A DNA stretch of 64,000 nucleotides from Bacteroides zoogleoformans (GTDB taxonomy: Bacteria > Bacteroidota > Bacteroidia > Bacteroidales > Bacteroidaceae), in the NCBI RefSeq assembly GCF_002998435.1, contig NZ_CP027231.1, forward strand, positions 1,653,001 to 1,717,000, given 5' to 3'. The position numbers and the translations under genes were made by a program. The stretch's first letter is position 1; each line of letters begins with the position of its first letter. The notes beneath the pieces were generated by a model, which was given only the letters and a program-made list of their open reading frames with translations, was not told the DNA's origin and searched no databases. Shown piece after piece: positions 18,689 to 27,026 of the stretch.

Positions 18689-19816
18689 CTACCGCTTCAG
18701 CAATACAATCATTTTCAGCGAGAAGTCAAAAAACACCATGCGCGCATTCACGTTCTGTTCGATGTGTATCTGAGCCTCACTCAGTTCGTCCATGATGCCC
18801 ATCACATTACGTTCATTGATGAATGGTGCAAATCGGGTGGCAAAATTCTGTTCGGGCACCGTCATGTAGTTCATCTCCTTTTGGTGTAGGTTGTAGATGA
18901 AGTTCTCCCGCGTCATGCGTTGGCAGTATTCCAGAAAATTCTTTTGCCGTTCGCGTCCCATACCTGCCAGTTGCTCACTCCATTGCTTCATTTCCCGTAT
19001 CTTGCGTTGATAAGAAAGACGCATCAGGCTGACAAAGAGATTGAAGAATAACTCGTTCTCCTCATTCAGGTGAATGGTTTCCAGTGCTGTGATAAAGTTT
19101 CCATTGGCAAGATGAGCGATGGCTTCGCTATCTGCCTGTTGCACCCCATATTTCTCTTGCAAGGCTTTCGCTATTGCCGTTTCTTCAATCAGAGGAATAT
19201 TGAAACGTTGTGTGCGGCTGAGGATGGTGGGTAGAATCATTTCGGGCGTTTCGGAAATCAGTAGGAATACAGTTCTTTCAGGTGGCTCTTCCAATAGTTT
19301 TAGCAACTTATTGGCACAGACTTCGTGCAACTTCTCGGGCAGCCACACGATGGTTATCTTATATCCTCCTTCACTTGATTTCAGACTGAGTTTACGGATT
19401 ATCTCGTCGCTCTCTTTGGCATAGATGATGGCTTGGCCATTCTCTGCTTCCATTTCGTTCAGCCAATGGTTGAGGCCGAAGTAAGGGGAGGAAATCATTA
19501 AATGTCTCCAGTTAGCGATGTAGTCGTCACACAATTCTTTTTTCCCTTTGCTGCTCTTCACGATGGGGAAAACAAAATGAACATCGGGGTGTACCAGTTT
19601 GTTCCACTTTACACACGAAGGACAAGTGCCGCAAGCATCCGTCTCCGTACGGTTAGGACAACAGATGTAGCGCGCGTAAGCTAGTGCCAACGGAAGTTTT
19701 CCAACTCCGGAAGGGCCGCAGAAAAGTTGTGCATGCGGGATACGGCCTTCTTGCACCTCCTGTATCAGCCTTTGTTTGATGGCTTCTTGTCCTATTACAT
19801 CTTTAAAACTGAACAC
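18689..19816 (-). CDS. holB: DNA polymerase III delta'-type clamp-loader subunit
   Basis: 375 residues. The N-terminal AAA+ domain has the P-loop-like GPSGVGKLPLA, in which the usual Ser/Thr after Lys is Leu, fitting a non-hydrolysing delta' subunit. A four-Cys zinc module follows (CCPNRTETDACGTCPSC). Sensor and arginine-finger regions include KLLKLLEEPPERTVFLLISE and ILPTILSRTQRFNIP. It would load the sliding clamp during replication. It probably belonged to a metF-holB-ricT-gldH transcription unit, now interrupted downstream by the IS110 element. An insertion-like stretch near residues 75-130 is longer than in E. coli HolB. Confidence 0.88.
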   Translation of the reverse strand: MFSFKDVIGQEAIKQRLIQEVQEGRIPHAQLFCGPSGVGKLPLALAYARYICCPNRTETDACGTCPSCVKWNKLVHPDVHFVFPIVKSSKGKKELCDDYIANWRHLMISSPYFGLNHWLNEMEAENGQAIIYAKESDEIIRKLSLKSSEGGYKITIVWLPEKLHEVCANKLLKLLEEPPERTVFLLISETPEMILPTILSRTQRFNIPLIEETAIAKALQEKYGVQQADSEAIAHLANGNFITALETIHLNEENELFFNLFVSLMRLSYQRKIREMKQWSEQLAGMGRERQKNFLEYCQRMTRENFIYNLHQKEMNYMTVPEQNFATRFAPFINERNVMGIMDELSEAQIHIEQNVNARMVFFDFSLKMIVLLKR

Positions 19817-19876
19817 TATATTTATACTGTTTATTGTTTGACAATCTACGATTTACTATTTATGTGAGAAAGTGGA

Positions 19877-20830
19877 TTAATAAATCTGCCGGGCCACTTC
19901 CTTGATGCTGTCCGTGGCTCCCACGGAGTAGAAATGCAAGCTGGGCACTCCATTTGCTATCAACTCTTTGCATTGCTCTACGCACCATTCAACGCCCACT
20001 TGTTGCACCTCTTTGTCATTTCTGCATTTCAATATTTCTTTGGTCAGCTCTTCGGGTAAATCTACTTTAAAAGTTTTGGGAATCATGCTTACCTGTGATA
20101 TCTTCTTGAGGGGCTTGATGCCCGGAATGATGGGGATGGTGATACCTTCGAGGCGGGCACGCTCCACAAAGTCGAAGAACTTGCGGTTGTCATAGAAAAG
20201 CTGGGTAACGGCATATTCGGCTCCAGCTTCCATCTTCTTTTTCAACCAGTAGATATCCGTGTGGATATTGGGTGCTTCTTCGTGCTTCTCCGGATAGCAG
20301 GCCACGCCGTAGGAGAACGGTGTTTGGGTAATTTTCATCTCGGAACCGTCCACAAAGATGCCTTTGTTGAAGTTGTTGATTTGCTCTTGCAGCTCGATGG
20401 CGTGGTGATAGCCGTTGCCTTCGGGAGTAAATATAGATTCGTGCTTGGCTTTGTCGCCACGAAGCACCAACAGATCCGTAATGCCCAGAAATTGCAGGTC
20501 GAGCAATACGTATTCCGTATCCTCACGCGTGAATCCGCTGCAAAGAATATGCGGCACCATGGTGATATTGTATCTGTTTTGGATGGCGGCGGCTACGGCA
20601 ACCGTTCCCGGCCGCCGGCGTAAACGATTGCGCCGGTACAATCCGTTACCAAGGTCTTTGTATACATACTCGCTACGGTGGGTGGTGATATTGATGTATT
20701 TGGGGTCAAACTCCCGTAATATATCTATGGTTTCGTACAACTTTTCGATGCCGGTTCCTTTCAATGGCGGCAATATCTCGAAAGAAAAAGCAGTCTTCTC
20801 ATGACTGTTTATCAGGTCTATTACTCTCAT
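19877..20830 (-). CDS. metF: Methylenetetrahydrofolate reductase
   Basis: 317 residues from ATG at 20830; the frame is open further upstream, but MRVIDLINSHEKTAFSFEILPP is the normal N-terminus and the -7 box lies upstream of it. MetF reduces 5,10-methylene-THF to 5-methyl-THF with FAD for methionine synthesis. Visible motifs are SFEILPPLKG (catalytic Glu region), YINITTHRSEYV, LVLRGDKAKH, SYGVACYPEKHEEAPN and EYAVTQLFYDNRKFFDFV. It lies about 60 bases upstream of holB on the same strand; metA, another methionine gene, is 2.3 kb away. Confidence 0.95.
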   Translation of the reverse strand: MRVIDLINSHEKTAFSFEILPPLKGTGIEKLYETIDILREFDPKYINITTHRSEYVYKDLGNGLYRRNRLRRRPGTVAVAAAIQNRYNITMVPHILCSGFTREDTEYVLLDLQFLGITDLLVLRGDKAKHESIFTPEGNGYHHAIELQEQINNFNKGIFVDGSEMKITQTPFSYGVACYPEKHEEAPNIHTDIYWLKKKMEAGAEYAVTQLFYDNRKFFDFVERARLEGITIPIIPGIKPLKKISQVSMIPKTFKVDLPEELTKEILKCRNDKEVQQVGVEWCVEQCKELIANGVPSLHFYSVGATDSIKEVARQIY

Positions 20831-20881
20831 TTCTTTTTCGTTGTTTTTTGCCCTTGTGACAAAAACATTACACACTGGGAA

Positions 20882-20889
20882 CAAAAATA
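20882..20889 (-). promoter_or_regulatory. -7 box (TATTTTTG) for metF
   Basis: A perfect TAnnTTTG element on the minus strand about 52 bases upstream of the metF start. It supports the shorter metF start chosen. Confidence 0.55.
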
Positions 20890-20924
20890 CGAAAAAGAAA
20901 TGAGATATGTTGAAACAGGAGCTT

Positions 20925-22835
20925 CTATTCTTTGATGCAACGGATGGAAAGAGCTTTATAATAGTCTTTATCGGTGGCGTGCGCAGGTTGTTTGATAAAA
21001 TCATTGGTTTCACCCAAAAAGTACACCGTGTTATCCGAAAGAGTGTTCCGGTCTTTGTCCCAACTCCAGAAAGCGGTCATCTTCCTTGGACTGTAATGTG
21101 TTCCTTGGTACCACATTCCCACCGGGTAAGCGTTGAACTGCGCATAATTGTTTGCCGGAGCCACTTTCTCGCCTTTTATCATGATTTGCCACTCTCCGGC
21201 CTTCAGCACGGCGGCATTACTGCCAAGGTAACTCTTCAGCTCTTCCCAGTCTTCATCCGACGGAATTTTCCATCCTTCCGGAGACAATTCTCCTGCCAGT
21301 ATGGCTTCTCCGTTGTAAAAATAGATTTCGTGTGTACTTGGCTTGTAGTATCCGGCTTTGTCTTTTCCTAATTCTGTTTGTTTGGTCAGAGGTTTCCCGT
21401 CCCGATAGGCTGTTGCGTGCAGTTCTTTTCCCATCCAGTATTGCTTCCCTATCTTAGTTACGGGATATTCGTCGATGATTCCATTTCTTATATCCCGCAA
21501 GGTGTGACAGACTACGTTAACTTTGACGGTATTTGCCGGTTTCTTCAGAGACAGCTTATGGGTGGCGTCTATATAAAACACGTCAATGGAAGCGATGTCT
21601 CCCTTGGTATAAGAAAAGCCGGAGTCGTCTTTGTTCCAACAGATTTTCCCGCCGCAGATGTTGTCGGTGTTATCTGTGAGTCTGAGCACGATTCCATTGC
21701 TTAAGTCCGTTTTATCATTTTCTCTCACGGGATAGACGGTGATAGCTCTGGAAGTTAGCGAGCTCGATTTAAGGTATTCTTGACAAACTTCCGCAACCGG
21801 CATTCCTTCGTGGTAGATTCTGTAAATATTGGATTGGGAGAAGGAGAGTGAAGAAATGTGTATGGCTGTACAGTCGGCTGTGTTGTCGGTTCCTATAGCC
21901 TCTTTGTTTTCCCAAGCTTTGATTTGCCCCGCAAAGCCATTCAATATATTGCTGGTGCTTTCTATGGCGGATATATTGATGGGACATTGCATGTTACTGC
22001 CTAATTCCACATTCGGTATGGCGCAGCTATAGATGCGTCCGTTCCATTCCATGATGAAAAACTGCTTTTTACCGTCTATGGCTTGCGGAATGATTATGAT
22101 TTCCTTTCCCACAAGTTTGTTGTCTTTCACACTCCATTTACCTGAGGCTATGATATCTTGCTCTCTTTTAAGATTAGAGAATGTGCCGTCTTCCAGATTA
22201 TAGTCGGCAGAAGTATTGAAACCTGTGGCAATGATTCGAGGATTAGCTTTCAATAAGTCGGCTGCTTTATTGTTGGTATCAGGAATGAGTGCGATGGTCA
22301 GTTTGGCGAGTTTATGCTGAAACTCGAGTGCTACCGTTTTCTTTTTATCGGTGATATTCTTGGCCACAGCCACTAAAAAGTCGCTCTGCGAGTGGTTCTT
22401 CTCAATGCTTTGGTCTGTTTTAACGGATATGGGCAATGTGGATGTACCAGCGGGTACGCCGTCAGATTGATACGGATAGTAACTGATGAAGTTCAGTGGT
22501 ACATTCCCTTCGGGATAAAATACGGTTTTCTTCGGAACGAGTGTGGAACCCTCGGCATATTCCAAAGCCAAGTTGTTGATGTATCGTTTCCCTTTTATGG
22601 AACCCGATGAGGATGTGGCAATAAGCCCCATCTTATCTCCCTTTTCGAAAGAGTTTCCGGTTACTTTGGTGATTACTTTCTTTATCTTGATGGAGAATGA
22701 AATAGGAACAGTTCCTTCTTCCAATTCTGTCTCTGCATCTTCGTTGATGCTGTTTATACAGGCAGTATTGCAAAAAACAATACTGCAAAGAAAGGTTGCA
22801 TGGAGCATCCTTCTCAAAAAGCTTTGTCTTTTCAT
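20925..22835 (-). CDS. Fimbrillin-family lipoprotein with C-terminal FISUMP-like domain
   Basis: 636 residues. The signal peptide MLHATFLCSIVFCNTACINS ends in a lipobox-type Cys. Residues 40-300 have the Mfa/FimA-like layout: PISFSIKIKKVITKVTG, NSFEKGDKMGLIATSS, FYPEGNVPLNFISYYPYQSD, SDFLVAVAKN and ALEFQHKLAKLTIALIPD. The C-terminal third (YPVTKIGKQYWMGKELHATAYRDG, GWKIPSDEDWEELKSYLGSNAAVLK) matches the FISUMP fold common in surface proteins. It stands alone without recombinase or partner genes, and its base composition is like its neighbours rather than like the fimbrial island at 30-38 kb. Confidence 0.8.
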   Translation of the reverse strand: MKRQSFLRRMLHATFLCSIVFCNTACINSINEDAETELEEGTVPISFSIKIKKVITKVTGNSFEKGDKMGLIATSSSGSIKGKRYINNLALEYAEGSTLVPKKTVFYPEGNVPLNFISYYPYQSDGVPAGTSTLPISVKTDQSIEKNHSQSDFLVAVAKNITDKKKTVALEFQHKLAKLTIALIPDTNNKAADLLKANPRIIATGFNTSADYNLEDGTFSNLKREQDIIASGKWSVKDNKLVGKEIIIIPQAIDGKKQFFIMEWNGRIYSCAIPNVELGSNMQCPINISAIESTSNILNGFAGQIKAWENKEAIGTDNTADCTAIHISSLSFSQSNIYRIYHEGMPVAEVCQEYLKSSSLTSRAITVYPVRENDKTDLSNGIVLRLTDNTDNICGGKICWNKDDSGFSYTKGDIASIDVFYIDATHKLSLKKPANTVKVNVVCHTLRDIRNGIIDEYPVTKIGKQYWMGKELHATAYRDGKPLTKQTELGKDKAGYYKPSTHEIYFYNGEAILAGELSPEGWKIPSDEDWEELKSYLGSNAAVLKAGEWQIMIKGEKVAPANNYAQFNAYPVGMWYQGTHYSPRKMTAFWSWDKDRNTLSDNTVYFLGETNDFIKQPAHATDKDYYKALSIRCIKE

Positions 22836-23165
22836 ACAATATTAGTTTATGGGTAGTTGTTGATATACTACTTTTGGTTCATATGCTTAAAAAGCGGATT
22901 GAGCAGAGAGATAATCGGTATGAAAAAGTGATTTGCGCTTTTGGATGCTAATTACCCGCGTCGTATTTCACGGCAAGGTGCTTTTGAAATCTGTTTTTCT
23001 TGCATTATTTGTTATTAAACGGTTACAAATGTAATTAAATGTATCAAAAGAAAGAATGTAAATCAATAAAATCTTTTATGATTTATTGATCGCACTTTGT
23101 TTTTTGCCTAACTTTACCCCGCTAAAATCATTGATAATAATAGGTTAAATCAGACACTTCACCCC

Positions 23166-24083
23166 ATGCCCTTAAATTTACCCGATAAACTGCCTGCCAT
23201 CGAGCTGCTCAAGGAAGAAAATATTTTCGTCATCGACAACTCCCGCGCAGTCCGGCAAGATATTCGTCCGTTGCGCATCGTCATCCTGAACCTGATGCCG
23301 CTGAAGATTACCACAGAGACCGATTTGGTGCGATTGCTTTCCAACACTCCTCTTCAGGTGGAGATCTCGTTCATGAAAATCAAGAGCCATACGCCTAAGA
23401 ACACTCCGATAGAGCACATGAAGGCGTTCTATACCGATTTCTATAAGATGCGCGCCGAGAAGTACGACGGCATGATTATTACCGGTGCCCCGGTAGAACA
23501 GATGGATTTTGAGGAAGTCTCTTATTGGGACGAGATGACCGAAATATTCGATTGGGCACGCACGCACGTCACTTCTACCTTTTATATCTGCTGGGCGGCG
23601 CAAGCCGGGCTCTATTACCATTATGGCATTCCCAAATATCCTTTAGAGAAGAAAATGTTCGGCATATTCGAACACCGTCCCTTGCTCCCGTTGCATCCCA
23701 TATTCAGAGGCTTTGACGATGTGTTCCACGTCCCTCACAGCCGTCATACGGAGGTACGCAGAGACGACATTCTGAAAGTGCCCGAACTGACCTTGCTTTC
23801 CGAATCCCAGGAGGCCGGCGTATACATGGTGGTAGGCCGCGGTGGACGTGAATTCTTTATAACCGGTCATTCGGAATACTCCCCATTGACACTGGACACG
23901 GAATATCGACGCGATTTGGGCAAGGGACTGCCCATCGAGATACCTCGCAATTACTATGTGGATGACAATCCGGACAGAGGAGTGCTGGTGCGCTGGCGCG
24001 CTCATGCCAATTTGTTGTTTTCCAACTGGCTGAATTACTTTGTATATCAAGAGACACCGTATAATATAGAAGAGATTGGATGA
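23166..24083 (+). CDS. metA: Homoserine O-acyltransferase (MetA family; acetyl-CoA use predicted)
   Basis: 305 residues, full length. It acylates homoserine in the first committed step of methionine synthesis. The catalytic Cys is in FYICWAAQAGLYYHYG (Cys142), the His in TGHSEYSPLTL with Glu in DTEYRRD. Residue 111 (GAPVEQMDF) is Glu. Published work on a Bacillus MetA showed that Glu at this site favours acetyl-CoA and Gly favours succinyl-CoA, so acetyltransferase activity is inferred. The 22836-23165 gap upstream has a near-consensus -7 box TAACTTTA at 23109-23116 and no other recognisable feature. Confidence 0.93.
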   Translation: MPLNLPDKLPAIELLKEENIFVIDNSRAVRQDIRPLRIVILNLMPLKITTETDLVRLLSNTPLQVEISFMKIKSHTPKNTPIEHMKAFYTDFYKMRAEKYDGMIITGAPVEQMDFEEVSYWDEMTEIFDWARTHVTSTFYICWAAQAGLYYHYGIPKYPLEKKMFGIFEHRPLLPLHPIFRGFDDVFHVPHSRHTEVRRDDILKVPELTLLSESQEAGVYMVVGRGGREFFITGHSEYSPLTLDTEYRRDLGKGLPIEIPRNYYVDDNPDRGVLVRWRAHANLLFSNWLNYFVYQETPYNIEEIG

Positions 24084-24134
24084 TGCCCGAAACACGGTGC
24101 GGAGAATGCATATCCCGGCCGTTTAGGACTGAGC

Positions 24135-25991
24135 ATGATGATTAAGCAAAGAAAAATAGAGCTGTTGGCTCCCGCAAAGAATCTGGAGTGTGGCATCGAG
24201 GCCGTCAATCACGGAGCGGATGCGGTGTATATCGGTGCGCCTAAGTTCGGCGCGCGCGCTGCGGCTGTCAATTCGTTGGAAGACATTGCTGCGCTGGTGG
24301 AGTATGCCCATCTCTACAATGTCCGTATTTACGTCACGGTCAACACCATCCTGAAAGAAGACGAGCTGGAGGAGACGGAGCAGATGATGGGGGCCTTGTA
24401 TCGTGCAGGGGTGGATGCGCTGATTGTGCAGGACATGGGAATCACCCGATTGAATTTGCCGCCTCTTCCTCTCCATGCAAGCACGCAGATGGACAACCGC
24501 ACTCCGGAGAAGGTACGCTTTCTGGCCGAGGCAGGCTTTCGCCAAGTGGTGTTGGCGCGCGAACTCTCGCTGCAGGAGATAAAGCAGATTCACGCCGCTT
24601 GTCCCGCAGTGCCCCTCGAGGTGTTTGTGCACGGAGCATTGTGTGTGAGCTACAGCGGACAATGCTATGTCAGTCAGGCCTGCTTCGGGCGCAGCGCCAA
24701 TCGCGGAGAGTGCGCGCATTTTTGCCGCTTGCCCTTCAGCTTGCGGGATGCGGACGGGAAAACGATTGTCCGAGACAAGCACTTGCTGTCCTTGAAAGAC
24801 CTGAACCAAAGCGAAGTACTGGAAGAGTTGCTGGATGCCGGAGCCACTTCCCTGAAGATAGAAGGTCGCCTGAAGGACGTTTCTTATGTGAAGAATGTGA
24901 CGGCCTCTTACCGCCAAAAGCTGGATGCCATCTTTGCCCGTCGTCAGGAATACATCCGTGCCTCTTCAGGTACATGCCGGTTTGATTTTAGACCCCAATT
25001 AGATAAGAGCTTCAGCCGTGGATTTACTCATTACTTCCTGCAAGGACGCGAACAGGAGATTGCCTCGCTCGACACGCCCAAATCTTTGGGCGAAGAGATG
25101 GGAACCCTGAAGGAGCAGCGCGGCAATTACCTCACGGTAGCGGGAGTGAAACCTTTTCACAACGGAGACGGAGTTTGTTTCTTGGACGAACAGGGACGCT
25201 TGCAGGGCCTTCGTGTCAATCGGGTAGATGGCAATAAGCTTTATCCGGCGGGAGAGATGCCCCGCATCAAGCCCCGTACCCGCCTTTTCCGTAACTTCGA
25301 CCAAGAGTTCGAGCGTCTTCTTGCCCGCAAATCGTCCGAGCGTAAGATTCGTGTCTGCTGGGAACTGGCGGATACGGCTTTTGGCTTCCGCCTGACCATT
25401 GCCGACGAGGACGATAATCGTGTGACGCTCTCTTTCCCTTATCCGAAGGAAGAAGCGCGTACTCCGCAGGCGGATAACCTGCGCGCACAGCTGGCAAAGG
25501 TGGGCAATACGCCTTTCGAGGTGGATGGCAGTCTTTCCGATGAGCCTTCGGGCATCGGCTTGAACCTTTCTCGCAACTGGTTCTTGCCGGCTTCGGTGGT
25601 GGCAGACTGGCGACGTCAAGCCGTGGACAAGCTACAATCGGCACGCCGCATCAACTATCGCCGTGAAACGGCTGTATGGAAGCCGACGAAACATGCCTTT
25701 CCGGCGGCATCGCTGACCTATCTGGGCAATGTGTCGAACAGTGCCGCGCGGCGTTTCTACCTGGAGCACGGCGTATCGTTCGTCGCTCCGGCCTACGAAG
25801 TACAGGCTGTACCGGAAGCGGCGCTCATGTTCTGCAAGCACTGCCTGCGTTTCAGCATGGGGTGGTGTCCTACACACCAGAAAGGACACTCGCCTTATCG
25901 GGAACCCTATTATCTGGTGGGGACGGACGGCAAGCGTTTCCGCTTGGCTTTCGATTGTAAGAACTGTCAGATGAAAGTCTATGCGGAGTAG
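24135..25991 (+). CDS. U32 family peptidase-like protein (RlhA/YhbU type)
   Basis: 618 residues. The N-terminal U32 domain shows IELLAPAKNLECGIEAVNHGADAVYIG and the family signature region GALCVSYSGQCYVSQACFGRSANRGECAHFCR with its Cys cluster, which in the E. coli RlhA relatives serves Fe-S-dependent 23S rRNA hydroxylation. A long C-terminal extension (DUF3656-like) follows, ending with further Cys pairs (FCKHCLRFSMGWCP, DCKNCQMKV). A role in RNA modification is inferred from family knowledge; protease activity is doubtful. It follows metA by 51 bases and overlaps the next gene by 11. Confidence 0.88.
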   Translation: MMIKQRKIELLAPAKNLECGIEAVNHGADAVYIGAPKFGARAAAVNSLEDIAALVEYAHLYNVRIYVTVNTILKEDELEETEQMMGALYRAGVDALIVQDMGITRLNLPPLPLHASTQMDNRTPEKVRFLAEAGFRQVVLARELSLQEIKQIHAACPAVPLEVFVHGALCVSYSGQCYVSQACFGRSANRGECAHFCRLPFSLRDADGKTIVRDKHLLSLKDLNQSEVLEELLDAGATSLKIEGRLKDVSYVKNVTASYRQKLDAIFARRQEYIRASSGTCRFDFRPQLDKSFSRGFTHYFLQGREQEIASLDTPKSLGEEMGTLKEQRGNYLTVAGVKPFHNGDGVCFLDEQGRLQGLRVNRVDGNKLYPAGEMPRIKPRTRLFRNFDQEFERLLARKSSERKIRVCWELADTAFGFRLTIADEDDNRVTLSFPYPKEEARTPQADNLRAQLAKVGNTPFEVDGSLSDEPSGIGLNLSRNWFLPASVVADWRRQAVDKLQSARRINYRRETAVWKPTKHAFPAASLTYLGNVSNSAARRFYLEHGVSFVAPAYEVQAVPEAALMFCKHCLRFSMGWCPTHQKGHSPYREPYYLVGTDGKRFRLAFDCKNCQMKVYAE

Positions 25992-27018
25992 GAAAGAGAG
26001 ACATCAGGAAGATCCATGCCATAACGGTGTGCACCGTGCAGAGAAAAGGTTGTGCAGGGTGATGCTTGGAGGGCTTTTGCTCTTTCTCTCTTTGGTGGCG
26101 ACTTCCTGTCATTACTCCCGTCCCGACCTTGACGATGAGACTTTGAGCGAGGCTACCCGTGACTCGCTCACCTATCTCTTTGAACGTCATTACACCTGGA
26201 ATACAAATCTGGAAGTGCGTGCCGACTCCGTCAATCTGGCTTGTTTGCCCGTGAAGGACTGCTACAACATGCTCTACAGAGGAGATAGGGTGGTCGTGGC
26301 GGAATTTGCCGTCCATCCGGCAGACAGTGTGGATAGCATTTGGGTGAAGTTGGCTCACTCGCAGGAGGTTCAGGGCTGGTTGAGAGAGTCCGAGATGAAG
26401 CGTGCCTTTGTTCCCACCGACAGCATCTCGCAGGCTGTTTATCTTTTCAGCGATACGCATGCTTCTTATTTTATTGTCGTTTTTGCCCTGTTTGTGTCGG
26501 TTTGGCTTTTCCGTACTTTCCGGCGCAAGCAGCTGAAGTTGGTTTACTTCGATGATATAGACAGTGTCTATCCGTTGTTGCTGTGCCTGCTGATGGCATT
26601 CAGCGCCACGGTCTATGAATCCATGCAAGTCTTTGTGCCCGAAACCTGGCAGCATTTCTATTTCAATCCCACCTTGTCTCCCTTCAAGGTGCCGTTCATC
26701 CTTTCTGTCTTCCTGATGAGTATCTGGCTGTTCATCATCGTATTGCTGGCTGTTCTCGACGATTTGTTCCGCCAACTGTCTCCGGCGGCGGCCCTCTTCT
26801 ATCTGTTAGGACTGGCTTCGTGTTGCATCTTCTGCTATTTCTTCTTTATCTTGACCACTCATGTCTACATCGGCTACCTGTTTCTGGCGGCTTTCGTGTG
26901 GATATTTCTCAAGAAACTTCGTTTGTCGTTGGCCGCTTCGCGCTATCGGTGCGGCAGGTGCGGGCAGAAGATAAGGCAGAAAGGCGTCTGTCCGCACTGC
27001 GGTGCCATCAATGAATAG
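25981..27018 (+). CDS. Membrane lipoprotein with C-terminal zinc ribbon, function unknown
   Basis: 345 residues if it starts at 25981, inside the U32 gene end; a start at 26062 would remove a basic 27-residue leader. The segment MLGGLLLFLSLVATSCHYS is a lipoprotein-like signal. Residues 40-155 are soluble and may form an SH3-like fold (VKDCYNMLYRGDRVVVAEF). About four membrane helices follow between residues 160 and 310, then a zinc ribbon CGRCGQKIRQKGVCPHCG at the very C-terminus. No named family was recognised. It converges with the TonB receptor gene, with 8 bases between stop codons. Confidence 0.75.
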   Translation: MRSRKERHQEDPCHNGVHRAEKRLCRVMLGGLLLFLSLVATSCHYSRPDLDDETLSEATRDSLTYLFERHYTWNTNLEVRADSVNLACLPVKDCYNMLYRGDRVVVAEFAVHPADSVDSIWVKLAHSQEVQGWLRESEMKRAFVPTDSISQAVYLFSDTHASYFIVVFALFVSVWLFRTFRRKQLKLVYFDDIDSVYPLLLCLLMAFSATVYESMQVFVPETWQHFYFNPTLSPFKVPFILSVFLMSIWLFIIVLLAVLDDLFRQLSPAAALFYLLGLASCCIFCYFFFILTTHVYIGYLFLAAFVWIFLKKLRLSLAASRYRCGRCGQKIRQKGVCPHCGAINE

Positions 27019-27026
27019 ATGATGCA

